A stretch of 64,000 bases of DNA, from the NCBI GenBank assembly GCA_019925105.1, contig JAHGAU010000020.1, positions 186,001-250,000 on the forward strand. The letters are read 5' to 3'. Under the pieces are notes generated by a model that saw nothing but the letters and a program-made list of their open reading frames with translations, made no database searches and had not been told where the DNA came from. The position numbers and the translations under genes are program-made. Source of the DNA: Niebla homalea (taxonomy: Eukaryota > Ascomycota > Lecanoromycetes > Lecanorales > Ramalinaceae). This document shows positions 54,250-64,000 of the stretch, piece after piece. Positions within the stretch are counted from its first letter, which is position 1, and every line of letters begins with the position of its first letter.

Positions 54250-55900
54250 TTTATAAGTACTGACTTATACGTATTAACCTAAGATTTAATTTATTAATAT
54301 TTAAGGTAATAAGTAATATTTATTATCCTATTTAAATAATAACGGAGTAATCGGTAATAATTTAAATAATATAATAATTTAATTTTATTATATATTTAAT
54401 TTTCTTAATTACTTATATAATCCCCGTAATTTTAAGTTTTATAAGTTAATAATGGGTTTCCGTTATATTTAAAATCTTATTAAAAAACATAATAGATTAA
54501 ATAGACGTCCGAATAACTTTAAATACGTTAAATAAATCGTTTATTAGATTACCTTTAATATAATATATTATTGTTATAAACCTTATTTATTTAAATACGT
54601 TAAAATTAATATATATAATACGCTTTAAGTTATAGTAAATAAGGAATATTAAACTTAAGAATGCCTTTTAAAATTATTAATACGTATTTAACTTTACTTT
54701 AATAAGTATTTCGATTAATGACCTTATTAATAAACGTTTCCGTACTTATTTTTTTATTTTATTTATATTAACGTTACGGGTTAATAATGTTTTCCGATTT
54801 TAAAGAGGTTCCGTTATTTAAGTATAACGTTTAATTAATAATTTTAATTATCCTATAAAGCTTAAATATATTTTAAAATTACGGAAATTATAAAAGAATT
54901 TTAAAGATTAAATTATTTATATTTTCTCCTTAGATATTAAGTATCTTAAATTATTTATATATTATTTAAGTAATTTTACCGAAGGAATTCCGAAGTACGA
55001 TTTTTTAGGAAATAAATTTACGTTTTATTATTTAAATATTCCGAATATTTATTATAAATAAAATATATGTTTTTTTAACGTATTAAAGAATATTATAATA
55101 TTATTAATAAATATATAAGTAAATATTTTAAAAAAATAAAGTATTTTATTAATTTATTATTAAACGTAAAACGGAGATCCTTTATATTCTATAATAGTAA
55201 TATTAAATTATTTTTAATTACGGTAAAATATAATTATAAGTTTATAATAATCCTTAATTTAAATATGAAATTAATAGAAGTATCCAAACGCATCGATTAC
55301 TATAATATATACGTAACCGGTTATTATTAAGATTATTTCCGATTATAAAAGTATCGGGTACGTATCCGATTTAATAATCTTATTAAGTCCGCGGATATTA
55401 ATAACTATATATCCCTTAGGTCCCTTTAACAGATTACGTTAAACGATAAATATAGGGTAATTAAATTTGGTAAAATGACTTATTTAAATTATTTTATTTT
55501 ATTTATATAGCTTATTGAATATTTTATTAATAACTTTACGATCTTTATCCTTTAACGGATATACCCTTATTAACTTCGGATTTATTCCCTCCTTAAAAGG
55601 AATAAGTATTTATTCATCCTTAAGGATATTTATTATTTCTTGATCTATCCAAAGTTTAAGAAACTCATTTATTATAGCGGTAAATTTAAGCATAATAAAT
55701 ATTTCGCCGTAAACGGTAATCCCGTTTTACATCATATATTCCTTGTCCTTAAACATAAAACGAAGCTATATAATAAGCGGTTTATCCAATATTATTATAA
55801 ATACGTTTAAGATATTTAAGGATAAGGATTATATTCCTTTTAATAACGTTACCGGCTTTATATACTTAAATAATAAATATCCGGCAATAATAGCTACTTT
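54250..55900 (-). pseudogene. F reverse transcriptase and RNase H remnant
   Basis: Gypsy reverse transcriptase on the minus strand. GPKGYIVINIRGLNKIIKSD (about 55,430) and VIDAFGYFY (about 55,295, first catalytic Asp kept) precede the active site FINNIIIFF at 55,100-55,111, where the family has YxDD. PSVKLLK and FLSFIG-type segments connect to RNase H at about 54,700-54,300 (IYINFNVFK, then ITETHYQL). The domain order with integrase downstream is Ty3/gypsy. The protease should lie near 56,000-56,500 but was not recognised. Confidence 0.75.
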
Positions 55901-56631
55901 AATAAGCTTATCCTTTTATTAAAAATAAATAATATTTCCGGTAGTAAAGAAAGCCTTATCCGGGGATACTATATAATACTTTTATTTATTATATTCGATA
56001 AGTTTTCCGAGTTTTATTTTTAAGTTAATACGGATAAAAAACAATATTACGTTCCGTATTTAAATAAATAATATATTCGTATCGGTAATATATACGTATA
56101 CGTTACCTGTTTTATTAAGATTAAATATATGTTTAAGTTTTAAAAGGAAATCTTAATTAAAGGGTAAAGTTTAATATCCTTAAAAATAAATAAATACGTT
56201 TATAATTAAATACGGTAAAATAATGACCGTTTTCTTTAAACGTATGGTATATTAAATAAGCGAAAATCCTTTTACTTTTATACCGATATTTACGATAGTA
56301 CCTTAATACGTACCGATAATTATATATTTTTTATTTAAGTAAAGGATAATATCGTTTAATATTATAATATCGTTCTTTATTAATAAATTTATTCTTAAAT
56401 TATTAACGATATAAATTTTAACTTGCTCGGTTATTAATTTAATCGTTTAAACTAATTATTATATTTATAAATTTAAACGTTTAATATATAGTATTTCCAA
56501 TTCTACGGACGGATATTACCTTACCGAATCCTATAAAGCGGAAAACGTTACGTTAACGTTAAGTTAACGCTTAAAGTGGCTGCAAAATATAAATGGCGTA
56601 AACTCCGCTTAAAAGTTAAAGTGAATTTTTT

Positions 56632-56760
56632 TTAAAAGATACGTTAAAGTGAATTTAAATTAAAAGTGCCGTTAACTCGGCGTTAACTTAACGTTAACTC
56701 GGCGTTAACTCGGCGTTAATTCGACTTTAACTTAACTTTAACTCCGCGTTAAAGTAACTT
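56632..56760 (+). repeat. E2 left inverted terminal arm with 11 bp array
   Basis: Starts AAAAGATACGTTAAAGTG. The 11 bp units at 56678, 56689, 56700, 56711, 56722, 56733 and 56744 are variants of CGGCGTTAACT, most containing GTTAAC or TTTAAC. Confidence 0.85.
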
Positions 56761-56863
56761 AAAAAAAAAACTAAGTAATATAATAATAATACGTTTTATT
56801 TATAATATTTAAGTATTATTATTTTTTTTTTATTATCTAAATATATATTTATTTATGAAAGGG

Positions 56864-57000
56864 CTTAATAAAGGGGCTGGTAAAGGGGCTGGTAAAGGGG
56901 CTGGTAAAGGGGCTGGTAAAGGGCTTCGCAAGGGGCTTGGTAAAGGGCCTGGTAAAGGGCTTAGTAAAGGGTTTACTAAGGGTGGGATAAGGGTACAGGT
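56864..57000. repeat. E2 minisatellite 1, 12 bp units
   Basis: About ten units of AAGGGGCTGGTA and variants (AAGGGGCTTGGT, AAGGGCCTGGTA). The Gly/Lys-rich open frame starting at 56855 is a by-product of the repeat. Confidence 0.9.
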
Positions 57001-57004
57001 AAAG

Positions 57005-57115
57005 GGCCTTACTTACCTCTCAGGTTCTCCATCTAAATCACGGTATTTTTCGGCCTGTTACGGTAGGGGCATACGGGTATCGGGCGTCGCATTATAGTGA
57101 AGGGCCTGGTGAAGG
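57005..57115 (-). other. E-family conserved core block (copy in E2)
   Basis: About 110 bp closely similar to 20475-20585 in E1. The minus strand reads PIPVCPYRNRPKNTVI, then a stop where E1 has Trp, then MENLR. The TGG-to-TAG change fits RIP. Similarity falls off where the tandem arrays begin. Confidence 0.65.
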
Positions 57116-57139
57116 GCTTAATAAAGGGTTCGTAGTAAA

Positions 57140-58146
57140 TAAGGGTGCAGTAGGTAAGGGTGCAGTAGGTAAGGGTACAGTAGGTAAGGGTGTAGTAGGT
57201 AAGGGTGCAGTAGGTAAGGGTGCAATAGGTAGTGCAGGTGATGGTGCAGGTGAGGGTGGTGAGGGTGGTGAGGGTGGTAAGGGTGGTAGTGCAGGTGCAA
57301 GTGATGGTAAGGGTAATGGTGCAGGTAAGGGTGATGATGAGTATAAGGTACTTAAGGTTGGTAGTGTAAATAAGGGTAAAAGTAAGGGTGATGGTGAGGG
57401 TAAGGTAGGCGAGGGTGGTAATAAGGTGAGGGTGGTAGTAAAATACAGGTAATAATACAGGTAAGGGTAAGGGTGATAATATAAGTAATAATAAGGGTGG
57501 TGCAGGTAATAGTAAGGGTGAGGTAGGTAAGGGTGGTAATGCAGGTGATGGTGTAGGTGATAGTGAGGGTGAGAGTGAGGGTGATGGTGTAGGTGATAGT
57601 GAGGGTGAGAGTGAGGGTAATAGTAAGGTGCAGTTGATAAGGGTAATGAGGGTAATGAGGGTAATGAGGGTAATGAGGGTGATAGTGAGGGTGATGGTGC
57701 AGGTGACGGTACAGGTGAGGGTGATGGTGATGGTAATGGTGATAATAAGGTAGGTAAGGGTGGTGATAAGGTAAGGGTGGTAGTGCAGGTGAGGGTGAGG
57801 GTGAGGGTGAGGGTAAGGGTGAGGGTAAGGGTGAGGGTAAAGGTGCAGGTAAGGGTGAGGGTACAGGTGAGGGTGAGGGTACAGGTGAGGGTGAGGGTAA
57901 GGGTGAGGGTGGTGGTAAGGGTGCAGGTGAGGGTATTGGTAAGGGTGGTAAGGGTGGTAAGTAAGGGTGCAGGTAAGGGTACAAGTAAGGGTAATAGTGA
58001 GGGTAATGATGTAGGTGATGGTAAAGGTGGTAGTACAGGTGAGGGTAAGTGAGGGCGAGGGTGATAGTGCAAGTGACAAGTGAGGGTAGAAGTGAGGGTA
58101 ATAAGGGTAATAAGTGAGGGTACAAGTGAGGGTAAGTGTGAGGGTG

Positions 58147-58185
<39 letters not shown>

Positions 58186-58318
58186 CAGGTGATGGTAAGG
58201 GTGTAGGTGAGGGTAATAGTGATGGTGAGGGTGATGGTGATGTAGGTGAGGGTGGTGAGGGTGCAGGTAATGGTAAAGGTGAGGGTAATGGTGAAGGGGA
58301 AGGTGCGGTAAGGGTATT
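57140..58318 (+). repeat. E2 minisatellite field (15 bp, then 6 bp GGTGAG-type units)
   Basis: It opens with about six 15 bp units (TAAGGGTGCAGTAGG), then nearly 1.1 kb of irregular GGTGAG, GGTGAT, GGTAAG and GGTGCA hexamers. The long minus-strand frames over it (Pro/Leu/Thr/His/Tyr only) and the shorter plus-strand Val/Arg or Gly/Glu frames are repeat artefacts, not genes. Confidence 0.9.
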
Positions 58319-58320
58319 AC

Positions 58321-58342
58321 CAAAAAAAAAAAAAAAAAAAAA
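58321..58342 (+). repeat. Poly-A run at the end of the E2 repeat field
   Basis: About 21 A residues separate the hexamer field from the right terminal arm. At the left end, a run of 10 A residues also follows the array (56,761-56,770). Confidence 0.9.
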
Positions 58343-58365
58343 GAACGTATTCGTAAAGTCTTTCT

Positions 58366-58443
58366 AAAGTTACTTTGACGCCGAGTTAACGCCGAGTTAA
58401 CGGCACTTTTAATTCAAATTTACTTTAACGTATCTTTCAATAA
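58366..58443 (-). repeat. E2 right inverted terminal arm
   Basis: The reverse complement reads TTGAAAGATACGTTAAAGT, then AATTAAAAGTGCCGTTAACT, then two 11 bp units and AAAGTAACTT. It matches the left arm except for carrying fewer 11 bp units. Confidence 0.85.
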
Positions 58444-59299
58444 TAAGCCATGTTAACTACCCGTTGATACCGCGTTTAAAACTATATGAATTCCCCTAAG
58501 GTAATATAAGTATTTATTTAATTTAAATTATAGGGAAAACGTTTAATAATATTTTTCAATTAATAGTTAATATAAGATAACCGGAGTTTAGGTAAACCTT
58601 AAAAAACGCTATAGTAATATTTATTATAAAGGTTACGTATATATACTTTTAAAATATATAGCTTAAGATAAATAAGGTAAATTTTATTATTAACGTAATA
58701 ATTCTACGGGCGGACGGTATAATATTTACTTTAGTAATATTATATAAGTAATCTGCTTACTTTAATAAAATATTTTTTTTATAGTTTTATTTATTTTAAT
58801 TAATTTTCGGATTAATATTTTATATCCTTTTTCTTTTATATTTATTTAAAGTATTTAAAAAGTTTATTCTTATTATTAAAATATATTCCGTATTTAAAAT
58901 AAGAGACGGAAATAATTAAAGATAAAAAATAATATTCCGTTTCCTTATTAAATATACCTTATTCTTAAGATATATTATGTTTTTACTTATTATATTACTG
59001 TCCTTATTTTAAAATAAATGTCTTTTTATTTTAATAATATACTATATTTTATAGCTTTAATTATATTTATTATCGATAATATCTTTTAATTCGTTTTCGT
59101 TTTAAAAGTTATGATAATAAATTTGCAGATATACGGGACGATTCCTATTAAAACGTTTATTATTATAGTTATTATTTATATTAACGTTTAAACGGAAAAG
59201 CGAATTTAACGCGTTTAATTAACCGGATATTAATAAACGTAAAATAAATAAAACAGTAATTTATTATTATAAATATACGTTTACGCTTAAAGCTTAACC

Positions 59300-60290
59300 T
59301 TAATACCTTTATCCTTAATACTGATTATTTTAATAAAGGCGATTTAAGTAAATGTTATTTTAATACTTATAATATAATGAAAAGTACTTAAGTTATCCTT
59401 AGAAATTGGACGACCGTAATTAAAAGTTTTACTATTAATAACTTTAACGTAAAATATATTAATTATTTAATTAAGAATATAAGCGTTATTCTATATATAT
59501 ATATTCTACCTTTAGGATATAATTTGGAATTTATAGTTATCTATAACGTATATTCTAGGATATATACGTTTATTAATTATACTTAATTTTATTAAGCTCG
59601 GATATAAAATCCTTTAATGATTCCTTTAACCGGCTTAAACGTAATAAATAAAGTTCTAGGTTAATATTATTATAAATAATATTTAATTAATTTTTTACGT
59701 TAAATAATTTAACGTCCTTAAACAAGCGTAAAATTTTATTTATATATTCTTAAAGTTTACGCTTATTAATTACGTCCTTAAAAGGTATATTTCTTACGGA
59801 GGACGGCGTTTAATATTATATTTATTAATTGTTTAAAACGCTTAATTAATACGGTAGATTATTCGTTAAGGTTAATACCGAATTTAATTAATCGTTTAAT
59901 CTTAAGTAAAACCTCGGATACTTATTAGGTTAAAGTAACCCCTTTAAAGTATATTTATAAATTATTTCGGATAAGCTTTACGCCCTTAAGCCGCGTATAG
60001 TTATTTATATGCTCCAGGAATAAGTATATATCCTTAAAAAAGATGTCTTTATTAATATATTCTATAACGGACGTTCTATCCGTTATAATCGGTTTATTTT
60101 TATAGTTTAAAAAGAAGAATTTTATTTTATTTACGTTTTAACGAGGTATCCCGGCTTTAACGGACGGAGCATTTTCATTAACGGGTTTACGTTTACCGGG
60201 AGGTTTATATATAGGTAGATTAACCGTTATATAAACCGCGATAACTACTTATATAATAACTTAAACGTCCGGGTCGTTAATATTAATAAA
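59300..60290 (-). pseudogene. F gag remnant
   Basis: The minus strand encodes a gypsy capsid-type protein: NVNKIKFFFLNYKNKPI, then LKGVKLIRNNLQIYFKG and FGINLNEQSTVLIKRFKQ (Gln at stop codons), an arrangement seen in fungal gypsy gag with its FxG...W and major-homology-like parts. A Lys/Pro-rich stretch (YKPPGKRKPVNENAPS) lies upstream at about 60,200. No zinc knuckle could be read. RIP stops are frequent. Confidence 0.6.
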
Positions 60291-61246
60291 TATTGTATTT
60301 AAGGTTAATCCGATTAAATTATAAAAGATTATTTTTAATATTAATATTTATATATTTAACGCGGTTAACGTTATAAAAGTAGATATCCCTTTATTTAGGG
60401 TAACGGATATACTTATAAAAGCGTAAAAAAATATTATTTCTCGCTAAAAAATAACTATTATAATACGGAGAAATAACTTATTAATTAATTACTTTAATAA
60501 TTAATTAAGGATAAATATATCCTAAGAATTCCGTATTAATTTAATTACGGACGATATAGCTTATATCGGTCTATAAAAAATAAAATAATTTAATACGATA
60601 ATAAATATTATACGGTAAATTTCTATATTTATAAGCTTATTTACATATCTATACTGTATCCTAATAAATTCGTTTAATTAATACGTTATATAAATAATAT
60701 TTTAATTAATATCTGTTAAATTAAACGTTTTATTTATTATATAAAATAAATATAAAGAATAAAAAGAATAGGATAAACGCCGGTAATATATGTTACAGAT
60801 AATAAACGATAACTTCTTTAATTACGTACTTTAATAGTATTTAAGTAAGTATATTATCCTATTTATTAAATTAACGTAACTATTATTTAAGCCATAATTA
60901 TTATTTCAGTAAGGACGTTACCCGTTTATTAAGCTAGCGTAATTGCTTAAATAGGATACTTTATTATCTTTAAATAAATAGATTGGGGTATTTATAATAA
61001 TAAGTATAATTAAACCGTAACGTATAAAGGCTATCCTCGTAAATTATATATATCCTTCTCTTATCCGATATTCTAAATAATATCTTAATAAAAGGTTTAT
61101 TTATAAGGTTGTTATCCGTATAAAAGCGCTTAATAAACGGATAGATAAATAGATTAATATTTAATATTAATAAAAACGCTAAACCTTTTATCCTAAATAA
61201 ATAAATATATTAATATTCGTTAAGATAAAAAAGCTATTATTATTAT
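60291..61246 (-). other. F 5' untranslated region and primer-site region
   Basis: AT-rich sequence between gag and the 5' LTR of F. Directly after the LTR the minus strand reads TAATAATAATAATAGC, which could derive from TGG-type primer-site sequence by RIP. The tRNA cannot be named. Otherwise I see nothing definite here. Confidence 0.4.
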
Positions 61247-61394
61247 TAAAAAGAACTATATATTCTATTATAAGTATATAATATATATAATGTTTATCCT
61301 GGAGGATAAATAGGCTATCTATTTAGAGTCTGTCCTTTATGTATATACTATTATCCTGTAAGAACAGGACAAATATAACTCTAGATCCTTATCA
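61247..61394 (-). repeat. F 5' LTR (148 bp)
   Basis: Begins TAAAAAGAACTATATATTC and ends GATCCTTATCA in plus order. It is the same length as the copy at 40885-41032 and is followed by the AAATT duplication. Confidence 0.92.
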
Positions 61395-61399
61395 AAATT

Positions 61400-62080
61400 A
61401 AATAAAGTTATTCTTTTTAATTAAATTTATTTATATAAACTTAAAAGACTTAACTTTAAATTATAGCCCCTTTATAACGATATATAATTATAATCTAAAT
61501 ATTTATTTTAAACTTAAAGATAAACTTATAAAAAAAGAAATATTTATAATAAAAAATAAAGTTAAAATATTATATAAAATACGATTAATATTAATAAGCC
61601 GATAATACCGTATTATTAAATTAACTTAAAAACGTATAATAATAAATATAAGTTAAAATTATATAACGTCGGTAATTTAATAATATCAAATATTAAAAAC
61701 CTTAAGTTAAAATAATTAAGTAAAAGCTTACGTTTTAATTTATAAAACCTTTTAAAATCAATAATAAAATTAAAACGTAAACGTATTATTTATTCCTTTT
61801 CATTATTTATTAAATTTATTTTATTATTTATATTTCTTTTTTAAAGCTTTATTATATTTATACCGGCGATTAAATAACGGAAAATATAATGTAAATATTT
61901 AAATTAATTAATAATAAAGAAAAATAAGTAATTAAAGAAATTATTAATAAGGTTAAAAGTAAAAAAAAGCGTTTAATATTAAGTTAAATAGGTTAATTAA
62001 GGCCTTAAATATAATTAATAAGTACCGGAAACGGACTTAAAGTATTCTTAAGAATTACGGGAATAATAAAATAAGATAAT
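61400..62080 (+). pseudogene. Gypsy element G integrase C-terminus and probable chromodomain (part 3)
   Basis: The frame continues from 40884 across F and reads IKLFFLIKFIYINLKDLTLN then YSPFITIYNYNLNIYF, matching the gypsy integrase pattern W...L...EFAYNN...SPF...YGY.P. Further on, KYNVNI, KKKRLILS*IG*LRP and NGLKVFLRI (about 61,880-62,050) fit a decayed chromodomain. G was thus a chromovirus-like gypsy element on the plus strand, split twice. Its 3' LTR was not identified. Confidence 0.65.
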
Positions 62081-63860
62081 ACGGAGTAAAAAAAAACGTA
62101 AATAAAATTATAACGTTATAACGGTAGAAATTATATATATAATTAATAATTATATATATAATTAATATTATGATTATTTAATTTTTATACGTTATCCTTT
62201 TATAAGATTATTAGAGTTTAAGCTTTAACTAATAACTTTACTTATTATGGATATTGCGTACGTAAATAAGTTAACGTTACGGTAATAAATATCTTTATTA
62301 TAATATTATAATTAATAAGAGTAATTTTAATAATAATTGTAATAATATTAGAAAACGAAAAAGCGTAAACGTTAAATTGTAAGCGTTTAACGCGTTATTA
62401 AATAAATAACATTAAGTAAATAAAGTTAAAAAAATAAAGTTATTAAAATAATAAAAGATTAATAAGTATATTTATTAACTTTACGTTAACGTATTAATAA
62501 CTTTAATAATGTTATCCGTTTTATTACTTTTAATAATATATAGATTATAAGCGTTTAACGTTTAACGTTAAACTTTAACAATATTAATATATAAAAATAA
62601 AAGAATAATTTATAACTTTACGTTAATATGGATTATTTTTAATTTTTTAATTTTTTTTCTATATAAATTAACGATATTTAAATTAAATATAAAGATATTA
62701 TATTATTCTTTTTTTCCTTTAACTCCGGGTTAAAAATACCTTTTTAATATTGCTTACCGGAGGAACTCCTTAGTTTAATTTTAAAGTATTATTTTTAAAT
62801 TTAAAACCGACTTTTTTAACGGCGTTATTAAGGAAAGTATAATCTTTTCTTCCTTTTCTTTAAATAGGTTAAAGTTTATATATTTTTCTTCCTTTTTATT
62901 CCTTAAATTACCGGATATTATAAGCTTAAGGTTTACTTTTTTTACCCCGGATATTGGATCTGGGAATAAAGAAAGGTTCTTTAATAATATCGACTTATAT
63001 AAAGGGCCCGGCCCCTTTATATTAAGCCGATTTAATTATTACACGTTAATACTGGTATATCGTTATTAAATTATAATTTATTTACTTATTTTTTAAGCCG
63101 GATAATTTTTTTTTACCGCCTTAATACGGATAACGAACGTTTCTTTCTTAATTTAAAGGATTAATATTTTTTTTTTAACTTTTAAAGTAACTTAATAAAG
63201 CTTATACTCCGTTTATCCGGCAATAATTAACGTTTAATTAATATTTAACCGGAAAACTTTAAAATCCTAAAGGATTTTATTACGTTTCTATACGTATTAA
63301 GCTTATATCTTAATAGATTATGTACCGATCGATCGATATTTACGTATTTATTAGGTTACTTAAAACTATAATTAGTCCGGGAACTATATATATATTAAAA
63401 TAATAACGGTTTAATAACGTTAAAGATATTTACGGGAAACTAATAGGAAGGATATCGTCTATTACAATATTTATAATAGAATAAAGGGTTTTACCGGTAT
63501 AAAAGCTTATCCTATAAAAAGTAAATTAAATAAGGTATTATTATATATATTATTAATATTATATCTACGTTTACGTTAATAACGTATTATTATATATATA
63601 TTATATTACTTAAAGATTAAAGTAAACTTATATATTTTATTAATAAATAAAAAAAAGCGGATTATTATTATAAGTAAAACGTTTACGTAACGTGAACGTT
63701 ACTTATTATAATAATATTATAAATAAGAAAAGTATATAATTATACGTATATTAACTTTTAAATATTAATATATATACTTAATATATTATACTTATAAAAG
63801 CGATTAAGACTATTAAGGAGAAAAGAAAAGAAATTTAAAATAAAATAAAGGCCTTATTAT
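62081..63860. other. Unassigned AT-rich RIP-type sequence
   Basis: No gene was recognised. It should include the 3' LTR of gypsy G, but no second copy is in the window for comparison. Small inverted motifs occur: GCGTTTAACG repeats near 62,380 and 62,550, and a near-perfect palindrome (ATATAAAGGGCCCGGCCCCT...) at 62,998-63,023. Confidence 0.5.
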
Positions 63861-64000
63861 TGATTGATTGATTGATTTATATTACGGGTCTAGTTAAGCT
63901 AATTCCGGCGTTCCTTAATACGCGGTTTTTTAGCCTTATTAATAACCGTAAAAACCTGATACTTATAACGTTAAAATAAAAACCGGCATTTATTAAGCCT
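63861..64000 (-). mobile_element. 3' end of a LINE or related retroelement, running off the window
   Basis: On the minus strand the sequence ends in an ATCA repeat tail (plus strand TGATTGATTGATTGATTT at 63,861). About 60 bases before it (GGAACGCCGGAATTAGCTTA then ACTAGACCCGT) resemble the 3' end of the SINE at 53,325-53,382. Further upstream the two differ, which suggests a LINE partner rather than a second SINE copy. Only 140 bp are visible, so no domain can be checked. Confidence 0.45.

Larger units (their letters stand above)
56600..58460. mobile_element. Element E2: inverted 11 bp arrays flanking minisatellites and a conserved core
   Basis: E2 has the same architecture as E1 but different repeat sequences. 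The inverted ends share AAAGATACGTTAAAGT and AATTAAAAGTGCCGTTAACT. Left (56,632-56,760) there are about seven 11 bp units built on CGGCGTTAACT; right (58,366-58,443, inverted) only about two. Inside are 12 bp and 15 bp arrays, a core shared with E1 and a long GGTGAG/GGTAAG-type array ending in poly-A. No transposase was found. It lies between gag and reverse transcriptase of F. Outer borders and TSD are uncertain. Confidence 0.65.
40885..61394 (-). mobile_element. Chromodomain gypsy LTR retrotransposon F, TSD AAATT, with four nested insertions
   Basis: LTRs of 148 bp at 40885-41032 (3') and 61247-61394 (5') are flanked by AAATT at 40880-40884 and 61395-61399. The minus strand has gag, then reverse transcriptase, RNase H, integrase and a chromodomain, the Ty3/gypsy order. 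Nested inside are a Mutator-like element, copia A3, a SINE and element E2; net length is about 9.0 kb. Removing A3 and the SINE restores the integrase frame across both joints. F was inserted into gypsy G. Confidence 0.9.

Noticed and set aside
57033..58079. Long minus-strand open frames (up to 348 codons) over 57033-58323
   Set aside because: The translation consists almost only of Pro, Leu, Thr, His, Tyr and Ser from a GGTGAG-type tandem field; all three frames are open because the repeat lacks stop codons.
56500..58720. ATTCTACGG(A/G)CGGA on both sides of E2 as a target-site duplication
   Set aside because: The copies are over 200 bp outside the terminal arms on the right side, and flanking bases do not fit a simple duplication.

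Overview
The window looks like a gene-free heterochromatic block from a filamentous ascomycete (Pezizomycotina). Nearly all of it is transposon sequence degraded by repeat-induced point mutation (RIP). CpA is almost absent and TpA is everywhere, on both strands. Former Trp and Gln codons read as TAA or TAG, and catalytic Asp codons have become Asn. No intact host gene was found; every recognisable protein is a transposon remnant. The species cannot be named from this sequence.

Left part (1-16.3 kb). Positions 1-5080 are very AT-rich, with an unrecognised degraded minus-strand coding stretch. Two converging copies of one Ty1/copia family follow: A1 (5177-9702, +, 5' truncated) and A2 (9703-15088, -, 3' truncated). 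A2 carries a 1,058 bp, hardly mutated terminal-repeat retroelement of TRIM type (12251-13308). A degraded single-frame ORF of unknown family lies at 15094-16192.

Right part (16.3-62.1 kb). This is a stack of nested insertions, resolved base by base from target-site duplications (TSDs). A chromovirus-like gypsy element G (+) is split by a copia element C (17159-40776, TSD ATAAG) and by a second gypsy element F (40885-61394, minus strand, TSD AAATT). C holds a minisatellite element E1, copia B1 (21958-28555, TSD TTATT) and a gag-only element D (30172-39093, TSD TTAAG). D in turn holds copia B2 (30662-37254, TSD ACTTA). F holds a Mutator-like DNA transposon (41380-44204), a complete copia A3 (46352-52408, TSD CGGTA), a tRNA-derived SINE (52655-53382, 14 bp TSD) and a second minisatellite element E2. 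Removing C and F from G, D from C, and A3 and the SINE from F each restores a continuous frame across the joint.

The most novel material is the E1/E2 pair. Each has inverted terminal arrays of 11 bp units carrying short palindromes, unrelated minisatellites inside, and one shared block of about 110 bp with a conserved minus-strand reading frame. Positions 62.1-64 kb are mostly unassigned AT-rich DNA. At the right edge is a (TGAT)n-tailed 3' end on the minus strand, probably of a LINE, that resembles the SINE tail.
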